From Xanthomonas sp. SI (GTDB lineage Bacteria > Pseudomonadota > Gammaproteobacteria > Xanthomonadales > Xanthomonadaceae), in assembly GCF_014236855.1 (NCBI RefSeq), contig NZ_CP051261.1:2170001-2234000 (forward strand): a stretch of DNA of 64,000 bases, read 5' to 3'. The notes under the pieces are model-generated. The model saw nothing but the letters and a program-made list of their open reading frames with translations. It was not told the DNA's origin and searched no databases. The position numbers were made by a program, and so were the translations under genes. Shown piece by piece: positions 28,166 to 36,745 of this stretch (positions are counted from its first letter, which is position 1; each line of letters opens with the position of its first letter).

Positions 28166-30055
28166 ATGCCTCTTATCACCCTACAGAACGTCGACTACAG
28201 CGTCGGCGGCCCCTTGTTGCTGGAAAAGACCGAATTGTCGATCGAGCCGGGCGAGCGTATCGCCCTGATCGGCCGCAACGGCGCCGGCAAATCGACCTTG
28301 ATGAAACTGATCGCCGGCGAGCTCAAGCCCGACGACGGCGAGATCCGCGTCCAGCAGGGCGTGCGCATCGCGCGGCTGGAGCAGGAGGTGCCGCACGGCG
28401 CCGCCGGCAGCGTGTTCGACGTGGTCGCCGACGGCCTGGGCGAACTCGGCCATTGGCTGGCCGAGTTCCACCGGCTCAGCCATGCCGCCGAATTCGACGG
28501 CGATGCGCTGGGCGCGGTGCAGTCCAAGATCGACGGCGCCAACGGCTGGGCGCTGGACCAGCGGGTCAACGAGACCCTGACCCGGCTCGACCTGGACGGC
28601 GACGCGGAGTTCGCGCGGCTGTCCGGCGGCATGAAGCGGCGCGTGCTGCTGGCGCGCGCGCTGGTGTCGGCGCCGGACCTGCTGTTGCTCGACGAGCCGA
28701 CCAACCACCTGGACATCGAGGCGATCGACTGGCTGGAACTGTTCCTGAAAGGCTGGAACGGCAGCGTGGTGTTCGTCACCCATGACCGGCGCTTCCTGCG
28801 CGCCCTGGCCACCCGCATCGTCGAGATCGACCGCGGCCAGGTCACCAGCTGGCCGGGCGACTGGGCCAACTACGAGCGCCGCCGCGAGGAGCGGCTCAAC
28901 GCGCAGGCGCAGGAGAATGCGCGCTTCGACAAGATGCTGGCGCAGGAAGAAGTGTGGATCCGCCAGGGCATCAAGGCGCGCCGCACCCGCGACGAAGGCC
29001 GCGTGCGGCGCCTGGAGTCGATGCGCAACGAGCGCACCCAGCGCCGCGAGCTCGGCGGCAATGTGCGCATGGAGGCGGCGCAGGGCGAGTCCTCGGGCAA
29101 GAAGGTGATCGAGGCCAAGGAGCTGAGCTTCGCCTTCGGTGCGCGGACCATGGTGCGCGATTTCTCCAGCACCATCCTGCGCGGCGACCGTATCGGCCTG
29201 ATCGGCCCCAACGGCAGCGGCAAGACCACGCTGCTGAAGCTGCTGCTGGGCGAGCTGACCCCGGGCAGCGGCGAGGTGCGCACCGGCACCAACCTGCAGG
29301 TGGCCTATTTCGACCAGTACCGCGCCACCTTGCGCGAGGACTGGAGCGCGATCGAGAACGTCGCCGAGGGCCGCGACTTCATCGAGGTCAACGGCAAGCG
29401 CAAGCACGTGCACGGCTATCTGCAGGATTTCCTGTTCACTCCGGAGCGCGCCCGCGCGCCGATCACCCGCCTGTCCGGCGGCGAACGCAACCGCTTGTTG
29501 CTGGCGCGCTTGTTCGCACAGCCGTCCAACCTGCTGGTGATGGACGAACCGACCAACGACCTGGACGTGGAGACGCTGGAGCTGCTGGAAGAGTTGCTCG
29601 GCGACTACACCGGCACCTTGCTGCTGGTCAGCCACGACCGCGACTTCATCGACAACGTGGTGACCTCGACCATGGTGATGGAAGGCGACGGCCGCATCGG
29701 CGAGTACGTCGGTGGTTACAGCGACTGGGTGCGGCAGCGCGCCGCGCCGCCGGCCAGCGCGATGGCGGTGGCCAAGGCCTCGGCCACTGCGGCGGCGACC
29801 GCGCCGGCGGTTGCCGCTGCCGCGGCGCCGGCGGCCAAGCGCAAGCTCAGTTACAAGGATGCGCGCGAACTGGAGCAGTTGCCGGCGCGGATCGAGACCC
29901 TGGAGCAGCAGGTCGCGGCATTGACCGCGGCGATGACGGAGTCCTCGTTCTACCAGCGCGATGCGGCGGCGGTGACCGCGCATACGCAGGCGCTGACCCA
30001 GGCGCAGGCCGAACTGGACGCGGCCTATGCGCGCTGGAGCGAGCTGGACGCGTAA
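28166..30055 (+). CDS. uup: ABC-F ATPase Uup
   Basis: 629 residues from the ATG at 28166. Two ABC cassettes: Walker A GRNGAGKST and GPNGSGKTT, signatures LSGGMKRR and LSGGERNR, Walker B LLLLDEPTNHLD and LLVMDEPTNDLD, with the charged inter-domain linker (EERLNAQAQENARFDKML). No membrane segment. The C-terminal ~100 residues are an Ala-rich tether and a coiled coil (LEQLPARIETLEQQVAAL), the Uup-specific DNA-binding/tower domain. ABC-F proteins act at the ribosome; Uup also affects precise transposon excision and replication-fork repair. Divergent from dbpA. Confidence 0.93.
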   Translation: MPLITLQNVDYSVGGPLLLEKTELSIEPGERIALIGRNGAGKSTLMKLIAGELKPDDGEIRVQQGVRIARLEQEVPHGAAGSVFDVVADGLGELGHWLAEFHRLSHAAEFDGDALGAVQSKIDGANGWALDQRVNETLTRLDLDGDAEFARLSGGMKRRVLLARALVSAPDLLLLDEPTNHLDIEAIDWLELFLKGWNGSVVFVTHDRRFLRALATRIVEIDRGQVTSWPGDWANYERRREERLNAQAQENARFDKMLAQEEVWIRQGIKARRTRDEGRVRRLESMRNERTQRRELGGNVRMEAAQGESSGKKVIEAKELSFAFGARTMVRDFSSTILRGDRIGLIGPNGSGKTTLLKLLLGELTPGSGEVRTGTNLQVAYFDQYRATLREDWSAIENVAEGRDFIEVNGKRKHVHGYLQDFLFTPERARAPITRLSGGERNRLLLARLFAQPSNLLVMDEPTNDLDVETLELLEELLGDYTGTLLLVSHDRDFIDNVVTSTMVMEGDGRIGEYVGGYSDWVRQRAAPPASAMAVAKASATAAATAPAVAAAAAPAAKRKLSYKDARELEQLPARIETLEQQVAALTAAMTESSFYQRDAAAVTAHTQALTQAQAELDAAYARWSELDA

Positions 30056-30117
30056 ACGGCGCTGGTTGGCGGGGGGTTCTCTGCTACAGGCGCTCGCCCT
30101 TGGATGGACGGGCGCAC

Positions 30118-30465
30118 TGTAGGAGGGACTTCAGTCCCAACGCGATCTGGTTGCGGTGACTTCGCCGCTTCGTTTGTCGCGGCTGAAGCCGCTCCTACAA
30201 AGTCTCGCGGCTAGCTCGCTGGGTGCACTGTGGGAGGGGCTTCAGTCCCGACGCGGTTCGGCTGCGGTGACTTCGCTGCTTTGTTTGTCGCGGCTGAAGC
30301 CGCTCCTACAAAGATCTTGCGGCCAGCGTGCTGGGTGCATTGTGAGAGGGACTTCAGTCCCGACGCGGTCCGGTTACGGTGGCTTCGCCGCTTCGTTTGT
30401 CGCGGCTGAAGCCGCTCCTACAACGTCTCGCGGCCAGCGTGCCGGGTGCGCTGTGGGCGGGACCC
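30118..30465. repeat. Tandem array of REP pairs, period 111-112
   Basis: Three units begin at 30118, 30229 and 30341 and a fourth is cut short after about 15 bases. Each opens with a variant arm (GGAGGGACTTCAGTCCC type) and, 57 bases later, a canonical arm TGTCGCGGCTGAAGCCGCTC ending CCTACA, then a 30-base spacer GCGGCCAGCGTG-CTGGGTGC. It fills the 457-base gap 30056-30512 between convergent uup and the barstar gene. No coding potential is apparent. Confidence 0.88.
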
Positions 30466-30512
30466 AGTAGCGAAGAGGCGCCAGCCGCGCGACTGCGGGG
30501 CCGGCGCTTCGC

Positions 30513-31013
30513 TCATCGCGAAGCGGCTTCTTCGTCGTCTTCGTCTTCGTCCAGGTCATCGGCCTGGCTGTCGCGCTCATCGGTCTCGGCTTCGTCGCCG
30601 GTCAGCAGGCCGACGAAAGCGACGAAGGCGATGCCGTCCTGGGCCCATTCCTTGGCCACGTCGTCGAGCAGTTCCAGCAGCACGTCGAAATCCTTCTTCG
30701 CCACCGATTGCAGTTCGGCCGCGTCTTCCAGCAGCAGCGCATAGCCGCCCTTGGCCGGCAGCCACGACAGGTCGCGCAGGCCGTCCATCAATGCATCCCA
30801 GTTGCGGCCGAAGCCGATCGGGAAGTCCAGCTGCGCAGCCAGCCGCATCAGCAGCATCGGCTTGCTGCTGCAGCCCTGCAGGTCGATCCGGCACAGCCGC
30901 AGGCCGGCGTCGCGGCCGAGCGCGGCGATGCTGTCCAGGTCGCTGTTGGCGACGCGATAGACGCCGGATGCGGCCGGCTCGGCCAGGTTGAGCGAAAAAT
31001 TGAAGGTGTTCAT
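30513..31013 (-). CDS. Barstar-family ribonuclease inhibitor
   Basis: 166 residues. The barstar fold is recognisable from LCRIDLQGCSSKPMLLMRLA (helix and strand), then DFPIGFGRNWDALMDGLRDL with Asp73 and Asp77 in the place of the barnase-contacting Asp35/Asp39, and YALLLEDAAEL. It is longer than classical barstar (~90) because of a ~26-residue acidic tail (DDLDEDEDDEEAASR). It should bind and block the RNase encoded just upstream in the cytoplasm. Its start overlaps the RNase stop by four bases (31010-31013), coupling their translation. Confidence 0.87.
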   Translation of the reverse strand: MNTFNFSLNLAEPAASGVYRVANSDLDSIAALGRDAGLRLCRIDLQGCSSKPMLLMRLAAQLDFPIGFGRNWDALMDGLRDLSWLPAKGGYALLLEDAAELQSVAKKDFDVLLELLDDVAKEWAQDGIAFVAFVGLLTGDEAETDERDSQADDLDEDEDDEEAASR

Positions 31014-31477
31014 GGCGACGGCCTCCCGGAGGCGATGCTGAAACTGCGGAAACTGGCGTAGTGGTCGTCGCTGTAGTACCAGACGTCCGGCGGGTCGCCG
31101 CCGGTGACGATGCGCCGCGTCCCGCGGTGCTCCAGCCCCGGCGTGTCGACGGTGTATTCGCGATAGTAGCCGCGTGGGCGTGACGGCAGCCGGTTTTCGC
31201 GGTTGCCGAACACGCTGCCGTCCTGGCGATGCGGGAACGGACCGCCGCGCTGGATCAGGGCGATGGTGGTGCGCGCTTCGGGCGGCAGGAACGCGGGCAG
31301 GGTGGTGTCAGCGCTCGCAACCGGCGTGGCCGGCGGCTGCGCCGGCGCCAGCAACGGAGCGGGATGGGTGAGCCCGGGCGCGAACTGCGGATGCGGCGGC
31401 TGCTGCAATGCGCGGATGCCCCACAGCCCGGCGGCGAGCAGCACGATCGCGGCGATCAGTAACACGGGCTTGCGCAT
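31010..31477 (-). CDS. Barnase-type ribonuclease, membrane-anchored
   Basis: 155 residues from the ATG at 31477. An N-terminal hydrophobic segment (residues 5-24, LLIAAIVLLAAGLWGI) acts as a signal anchor, followed by a Pro/Ala-rich linker (~25-65) and a microbial RNase N1/T1 domain. Catalytic residues line up with barnase: Glu107 in YREYTVDTPG, Arg121/122 in GTRRIVTGG, His139 in YYSDDHYASF, plus FGNRENRLP. Such RNases cleave single-stranded RNA with guanine preference. With its inhibitor downstream it forms a self-protected unit. The target (own periplasm, competitors, or RNA scavenging) is not known. Confidence 0.87.
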   Translation of the reverse strand: MRKPVLLIAAIVLLAAGLWGIRALQQPPHPQFAPGLTHPAPLLAPAQPPATPVASADTTLPAFLPPEARTTIALIQRGGPFPHRQDGSVFGNRENRLPSRPRGYYREYTVDTPGLEHRGTRRIVTGGDPPDVWYYSDDHYASFRSFSIASGRPSP

Positions 31478-31594
31478 CGGGGGGAAGCTCCAGCGAGAAC
31501 GGCGGGCGCCGCGTTCTGGCGCAGCAGCGGCACAGTATGGGCGAGCGCGGCTGTTCGTGCTCTTAACCACTGCAAGCAAAGCCGGCCTGGCATC

Positions 31595-31619
31595 GCAGCG
31601 GCGTTGCGGACGCCGCTGC
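31595..31619. other. Perfect hairpin in the barnase/sodA gap
   Basis: GCAGCGGCGT (31595-31604) and ACGCCGCTGC (31610-31619) form a ten-base stem with a five-base loop. It is in the 333-base gap 31478-31810 between two divergent genes. No T-run follows on either strand. The rest of the gap shows no gene; the sodA ribosome site CAGGAGAA is at its right end. Confidence 0.6.
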
Positions 31620-31810
31620 AACACGCGATTCACATTCGACTAACCGGGTGCTGGCGCATGGTGGCCGCCGATCCGCGGCGTCGGCCGGCACTGCCGCTGC
31701 GCGATGGGACGATGTTTCCCCAACGCCGGCCTTGGTAAGGTCGCCGGTCGTCCCTACCATTCATCACGCAACGTCCGTCCTTCCGGCGGGCGAAAGTCCA
31801 GGAGAACCAC

Positions 31811-32422
31811 ATGGCCTACACCCTCCCCAAGCTGCCTTACGCCTACGACGCGCTGGAACCGCACATCGATGCGCAGACGATGGAAATCCATCACACCAAG
31901 CATCACCAGACCTACATCAACAACGTCAACGCCGCACTGGAAGGCACCGAGTACGCCGACCTGCCGGTCGAGGCGCTGGTGTCCAAGCTGAAGTCGCTGC
32001 CGGAGAACCTGCAGGGTCCGGTGCGCAACAACGGCGGCGGCCATGCCAACCATTCGCTGTTCTGGACGGTGATGGCGCCCAACGCCGGCGGCGCCCCGGT
32101 CGGCGAGGTCGCCAAGGCGATCGACAGCCAGCTCGGCGGCTTCGACAAGTTCAAGGAAGCCTTCACCAAGGCCGCGCTGACCCGCTTCGGCAGCGGCTGG
32201 GCATGGCTGAGCGTGACCCCGGACAAGAAGATCGTGGTCGAAAGCACCGCCAACCAGGACAGCCCGCTGTTCGAGGGCAACACCCCGATCCTGGGCCTGG
32301 ACGTGTGGGAACATGCCTACTACCTGAAGTACCAGAACCGTCGCCCGGATTACATCGGCGCGTTTTTCAACGTGGTGGACTGGAACGAAGTCGAGCGCCG
32401 CTACCACGCCGCGATCGCCTGA
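31811..32422 (+). CDS. sodA: Superoxide dismutase, Mn type
   Basis: 203 residues. Metal ligands are visible: His in [17 protein letters not shown], His in [13 protein letters not shown], Asp and His in [29 protein letters not shown] and the Gln in [10 protein letters not shown] are Mn-type signatures; iron enzymes normally carry NNAAQ at the first site. It removes superoxide in the cytoplasm. The ribosome site is strong. A clean terminator follows at 32446-32476, so it is monocistronic. Confidence 0.96.
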   Translation: MAYTLPKLPYAYDALEPHIDAQTMEIHHTKHHQTYINNVNAALEGTEYADLPVEALVSKLKSLPENLQGPVRNNGGGHANHSLFWTVMAPNAGGAPVGEVAKAIDSQLGGFDKFKEAFTKAALTRFGSGWAWLSVTPDKKIVVESTANQDSPLFEGNTPILGLDVWEHAYYLKYQNRRPDYIGAFFNVVDWNEVERRYHAAIA

Positions 32423-32445
32423 TCGCGCCGGCAGCGCCGTCGATC

Positions 32446-32476
32446 GAAAGGCCGGGTTCGCCCGGCCTTTCCTTTT
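32446..32476 (+). terminator. Rho-independent terminator after sodA
   Basis: GAAAGGCCGGG (32446-32456) and CCCGGCCTTTC (32461-32471) form a perfect 11-base stem with a TTCG tetraloop, then CTTTT. It lies between convergent sodA and the AraC gene (stop at 32483) and may serve both. Confidence 0.95.
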
Positions 32477-32482
32477 GTGCGC

Positions 32483-32974
32483 TCACGCGGCCGGCAGGCA
32501 CAGCCTGGCGGTGCCGGGCACGCGCTCGGCGCCGTTGTCGGGCACTGCGCCCGGCGTGTCGGCACCGGCGATGTCGCGGTTGTGCCGTGCATACCAGCCC
32601 GGAGTCGCGCCGGTGACGCGGCGGAAGCTGTTGACGAAATGGCTCTGGTCGAAGAAGCCGAGTTCGTAGGCCACGGTGCTGACCGAATGGCGTCCGCTCA
32701 ACAGCAGTTGCCGGGCGCGTTCGATCCGCCGCTGCAGCAGGTATTGCATCGGGCTGTGGCCGGTGCTCAGGCGGAACATGCGCGCGAAGTGGTAGCGGCT
32801 GACGCAGGCAGCATTGGCGATGTCGGCCAGGCCGATGCGTTCGGCCAGATGGTGGTCGATGTAGTGCTGGGCGCGGGCCAGTGCGCACGGGCGCAGGCCT
32901 TTGCCGGCGGCGCTGGCAGCGGGTGGATCGTCGGCGGCGGTGGAGCGCGGGGCGGGAGCGTGGGGGCGGGGCAT
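32483..32974 (-). CDS. AraC-family regulator, HTH-only
   Basis: 163 residues from the ATG at 32974. After a disordered Pro/Ala N-terminus (~40 residues), two AraC helix-turn-helix motifs fill the protein: IGLADIANAACVSRYHFARM and VSTVAYELGFFDQSHFVNSF with the family signature GATPGWYARHN. There is no effector domain, so any signal must come from a partner protein or expression level. It is followed by the sodA terminator and preceded by a DoxX-like gene on the same strand, 143 bases away. Confidence 0.85.
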   Translation of the reverse strand: MPRPHAPAPRSTAADDPPAASAAGKGLRPCALARAQHYIDHHLAERIGLADIANAACVSRYHFARMFRLSTGHSPMQYLLQRRIERARQLLLSGRHSVSTVAYELGFFDQSHFVNSFRRVTGATPGWYARHNRDIAGADTPGAVPDNGAERVPGTARLCLPAA

Positions 32975-33117
32975 GGCGTGTCTCCTGGGAAGCGCCGGAA
33001 CCGCATGCGCGCGATCTCCGCTGGCGCCTGCGGCGTGCGCGTGGATGCGTTTCCGGGACCTGTCCATGCTGCTGCCGGCGCCGCAGCGCGGCCACCCCAT
33101 TCCGGCAGAGCGGATGC

Positions 33118-33516
33118 TCACCCGTTCGGGGGATTCCGCTGCGAGGTCTTCGCCGGTTCGCGCGGCAACACCAGCAGGCGCCGGCCGAAACAGCGCGCGT
33201 CGAGCGAATAGGCGCCGGGCCCGAGCAGCGCCAGTGCCAGCGCCGGCAGCGCCGCCAGCAGCGCGCTGCCGGCCGCAGTGGTGCCATGCCACAGCGCCAG
33301 CGCCGGCACCGCGCAGGCCAGCGTGGCGGCGAGCGGGGTGAGCGCGCCGGCCGCCGCCAACAGCGCGAGCACCAGTGCCGGCCAACGCCAGTGCGGCGGC
33401 AATGCCCAGGCGCCGCTGGCGCTGGACGGCCACAGGCTCAGCGCCAGGAACAGACGCAGGGCCAGCAGCCCGAGTCCGGCGCTGCCGCCGGGGAACATGG
33501 AGTAAAGTCGTTGCAT
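33118..33516 (-). CDS. DoxX-like small membrane protein
   Basis: 132 residues with four predicted transmembrane segments (~12-32, 45-63, 66-82, 84-102) rich in Ala and Leu. The arrangement and the SAGLGLLALRLFLALSLWP start resemble DoxX/YphA-type proteins associated with redox or sulphur metabolism, though the match is weak by eye. The C-terminus ends in a hydrophilic PREPAKTSQRNPPNG. It is divergent from the sensor kinase across 141 bases and upstream of the AraC gene. Confidence 0.62.
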   Translation of the reverse strand: MQRLYSMFPGGSAGLGLLALRLFLALSLWPSSASGAWALPPHWRWPALVLALLAAAGALTPLAATLACAVPALALWHGTTAAGSALLAALPALALALLGPGAYSLDARCFGRRLLVLPREPAKTSQRNPPNG

Positions 33517-33657
33517 GGCCTTCAGGCTAAGGCCGGCGCAACACGCCGGCCTAGCCGTATTCGGGGCAGCGCCACATCCCTCGATCGGGGCGTTGGCGGG
33601 GTCGGCGCAGCCGCCGAAAATCCGGTTTTTTCCCTTTAGCGAGCGAGAGAAAGCGCA

Positions 33658-36600
33658 GTGCGAAGTCTGCGAAGACGGCTTTGGGCGGGCGCCGTGCTGG
33701 TGCTCGGCCTGGCCTTCGCGGCGACGCTAGCCGCGGGCACACCGACGCCGTTGCGGCCGACGCCGCTGCACAACAGCGCCTGGCGGGTGGAGCAGGGCGC
33801 GCCGGCGGATGTGTGGGCGCTGGCGCAGTCGGGCGACGGCTATCTGTGGATGGCCACTGGGTTCGGCCTGTACCGCTTCGACGGCGAGCGCTTCGAGCGC
33901 CGCGAGCCGGCGCATGGCGCACACCTGCTGTCGCAGAACGTGACCGCGCTGAGCGTGCTGCCGGACGGGCGCATGTGGCTGGGCTATTTCGACGGCGGCG
34001 CCAGCATGCTGCAAGGCGACCGGGTGCTGAATTACGGCGCGGCCGAGGGCTTCCCGGCCGGGCCGGTGGCGCGGCTGGAACTGGACGGGCAGGGCGCGCT
34101 GTGGGCGGCCACCTGGGCCGGGCTGGCCCGCTTCGATGGCCGCCATTGGCAGCGCATCGGCGCCGACTGGGGGTATCCGTCCGCACGCGCCGACTGGCTG
34201 CTGCGCGACCGCCGCGGCGTGCTGTGGGTGAGCAGCGGCGACAGCGTGCTGCGGCTGCGCCCGGGCGCGCGCCGCTTCGAGCCGACTGGCATCGCCACCA
34301 TGCTGTACGCGGTGCTGGCCGAAAGCCCGGACGGCCGCATCTGGCTGTCGGACCGGCGTGGCGGCACCCGCGTCATCGCCGCTGCCGACGGCACCCTGCT
34401 GCCGGCGGCGGCGCAGGTCGCCGCGCCGGCGCTGCGCAGCCTGGCGGCACGGCGCATGGGCTTCGCCCGCGACGGCAGCCTGTGGCTGTCCGACTTCCAG
34501 GCGCGCGGCGCGGTGCGGGTGGTGCTGGACGATCCGCACGCGCCGCGGCTGGAGCATTTCCGCCGCAGCGACGGGCTGGCCTCCGACTACGCCGCGCCGG
34601 TGCTGGAGGACAAGGAAGGCAATGTCTGGATCGGCAGCACGCTCGGTCTCAACCGCTACCGGCAGCGCAACGTGATGGCGCTGCCCGGTCAGCCCGGCGC
34701 GCAGGCCGGCGAAGTCGAAGTGCATGCGCAGCCCGACGGCAGCGTGCTGGTCTCCGATCCGCAGGGCATGTTCCGCGCCGACCGCGCCGCGGCCGAGCGG
34801 CTGCTGCGCGGCGAACCGCTGGCGCAGGAGTACGCGCGGCTGCACGACAGCGGCTGGGTACTCGGTGCCGACGCCATCGTGCGCCTGCGCCACGGGCGCC
34901 GCGAGGCGGTCGCGCTGCCGGCCGGGTTCGCGCCGCGGCAGGCGCGCGCGTTCCTGTCCGATCGCGCCGGCGCTGCCTGGATTGCGGTCGCCGAACATGG
35001 CGTGTTCCGCTACCGCGACGGGCAATGGACGCGGCAGACCCGGCTGCCGCTGGCGACCTGCACCGCGATCGCCGAAGACGCGCAGGGCCGCTACTGGTTC
35101 GGCTACGCGTCCGGTGAAGTGCGGCAGTTGCAGGGCGAGCGGGTGCGCACGTTCGCGGCCGGCGACGGCGTGCAGGTCGGCCGGGTCAATACCATCCATG
35201 CCGGCGCCGGCGCGCTGCTGGTGGCCGGCGAACTGGGTATCGCGCAATGGCAGGGCGCGCGCTTCGCGACGCTGCCGCCGTCGCGCGCGCCGGGCCTGCG
35301 CGGCATCACCGGTATCGCGGAGAGCGAGGACGGCGAGCTGTGGCTCAACGGTGCGGTCGGCGTGTCGCGGATCGGCCGGCGCCAACTCGACGCGGCGCTG
35401 GGCACTGCCGCGGCGACGCTGCAACCAGCCTACTACGGTGCCGCCGACGGCTTGCCCGGCCTGGCGGTGCAGGCCAGCCGCAGCGGCACCGCGGCGCGCG
35501 ACGGCGACGGCCTGGTGTGGCTGGCCACCAGCCAGGGCCTAGCCTGGATCGACACCCGGCGCCTGTGGCGCAACCCGTGGCCGCCGCAGGTGTTCGTGCG
35601 CGCGCTGTTCGCCAACGAGCGGCCGCTGCCGCTGGACGCGCCGCTGCTGTTGCCCAAGGGCACCACGCGTTTGCAGATCGCCTACACCGCGACCAGCCTG
35701 ACCTCGCCGGAGCGGATGCGTTTCCGCTTCCGCCTGGACGGCGTGGACGAGGCCTGGCGCGACGCCGGCGCGCGCCGCGAGGCGTTCTACACCAACCTGC
35801 GTCCTGGCCAGTACCGCTTCCGGGTGATCGCCGCCAACAACGACGGGGTCTGGAACACGCACGGCGCCACGTTGCGCTTCGGCATCGCGCCGCGTTTCGT
35901 GCAGACCCCGGCGTTCTGGCTGCTGTGCGCGCTGGCGCTGCTGCTGGCGTTGTCGGCGCTGTACCTGCTGCGCATGCGCCAGCTGGCCACGCGGCTGCGG
36001 CTGCGGCTGGAAGAGCGCTACCAGGAGCGCGAACGCATCGCCCGCGAGCTGCACGACACCTTGCTGCAGGGCTACCAGGGACTGATCCTGCGCACCCATG
36101 CGGCGTTGGGCACGCTGCCGGCCGAGGCGCCGTTGCGACGCGAACTGGAGAGCACGCTGGATCGCGCCGAACAGGCGCTGGAGCAGGGCCGCGACCGGGT
36201 CGAGGGCCTGCGCGCCAGCGCCGGGAACACGCCCTCGCTGCCCACCGCCTTCGCCGACATGCTTGAGGAACTGGGCGCGGATTCGCAGGTGCAGCGGCGG
36301 GTGCTGGTCGAAGGCGCGCCGCTGCCGCTGCAGCCGCTGGTCGCCGACGAGCTGTACCAGCTCGGCCGCGAGGCGCTGCTCAACGCGTTCCGGCATGCGC
36401 AGGCGAGCAGCATCGAGGTCGAGATCGCCTACGGCCGCGATGCGCTGCGGCTGCGTTTCCGCGACGACGGCCGCGGCATCGAGCCGCAGGTGCTGGCCGC
36501 GGGCGGCCGCGCCGGGCATTGGGGGCTGACCGGCATGCAGGAGCGCGCGCGGCGCATCGAGGCGCGGCTGGATGTGTGGTCGCGGCCAGGCATGGGCACC

Positions 36601-36699
36601 GAACTCAATCTGCGCCTGCCGGCGCGCCGCGCCTACCGCGAACCGGCGCGAAACCGGCTATGGTGCCGCCTGCGCCGGTGGCTGCCGGGAACCGACTGA
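33658..36699 (+). CDS. Sensor histidine kinase with beta-propeller sensor (Reg_prop/Y_Y_Y/HisKA_3)
   Basis: 1013 residues from a GTG with GAGAGAAAG upstream. A signal peptide (1-~27) is followed by a periplasmic sensor of Reg_prop repeats (~40-650; repeated DG.LW.AT..GL.RFDG patterns such as GYLWMATGFGLYRFDG and VWIGSTLGLNRYRQRN). Then come a Y_Y_Y domain (~672-734), one transmembrane helix (~753-771), a HisKA_3 dimerisation domain with ERIARELHDTLLQGYQ (phospho-acceptor His799), and an HATPase domain ending near 995. Such kinases usually sense extracellular polysaccharide breakdown products or similar ligands. It pairs with the LuxR-type regulator 46 bases downstream. Confidence 0.93.
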   Translation: MRSLRRRLWAGAVLVLGLAFAATLAAGTPTPLRPTPLHNSAWRVEQGAPADVWALAQSGDGYLWMATGFGLYRFDGERFERREPAHGAHLLSQNVTALSVLPDGRMWLGYFDGGASMLQGDRVLNYGAAEGFPAGPVARLELDGQGALWAATWAGLARFDGRHWQRIGADWGYPSARADWLLRDRRGVLWVSSGDSVLRLRPGARRFEPTGIATMLYAVLAESPDGRIWLSDRRGGTRVIAAADGTLLPAAAQVAAPALRSLAARRMGFARDGSLWLSDFQARGAVRVVLDDPHAPRLEHFRRSDGLASDYAAPVLEDKEGNVWIGSTLGLNRYRQRNVMALPGQPGAQAGEVEVHAQPDGSVLVSDPQGMFRADRAAAERLLRGEPLAQEYARLHDSGWVLGADAIVRLRHGRREAVALPAGFAPRQARAFLSDRAGAAWIAVAEHGVFRYRDGQWTRQTRLPLATCTAIAEDAQGRYWFGYASGEVRQLQGERVRTFAAGDGVQVGRVNTIHAGAGALLVAGELGIAQWQGARFATLPPSRAPGLRGITGIAESEDGELWLNGAVGVSRIGRRQLDAALGTAAATLQPAYYGAADGLPGLAVQASRSGTAARDGDGLVWLATSQGLAWIDTRRLWRNPWPPQVFVRALFANERPLPLDAPLLLPKGTTRLQIAYTATSLTSPERMRFRFRLDGVDEAWRDAGARREAFYTNLRPGQYRFRVIAANNDGVWNTHGATLRFGIAPRFVQTPAFWLLCALALLLALSALYLLRMRQLATRLRLRLEERYQERERIARELHDTLLQGYQGLILRTHAALGTLPAEAPLRRELESTLDRAEQALEQGRDRVEGLRASAGNTPSLPTAFADMLEELGADSQVQRRVLVEGAPLPLQPLVADELYQLGREALLNAFRHAQASSIEVEIAYGRDALRLRFRDDGRGIEPQVLAAGGRAGHWGLTGMQERARRIEARLDVWSRPGMGTELNLRLPARRAYREPARNRLWCRLRRWLPGTD

Positions 36700-36741
36700 G
36701 TGAGCGACCCGAAGTGAGCGAGCCGAAGTGAACGAGGTGCC
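36700..36741 (+). repeat. 14-base tandem repeat between kinase and regulator
   Basis: GTGAGCGACCCGAA (36700), GTGAGCGAGCCGAA (36714) and GTGAACGAGGTGCC (36728) repeat with a period of exactly 14 bases. The last unit contains the GAGGTG ribosome site of the response regulator and a GTG in its frame. The period is not a multiple of three. Confidence 0.75.
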
Positions 36742-36745
36742 ATCC

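Noticed and set aside
30118..30465. Possible CRISPR array
   Set aside because: The units are 111 bases with internal palindromes and near-identical spacers, without unique spacers or cas genes.
31010..31633. Longer start for the barnase-type gene
   Set aside because: The extra 52 residues are Arg/Cys-rich and would move the anchor away from the N-terminus.
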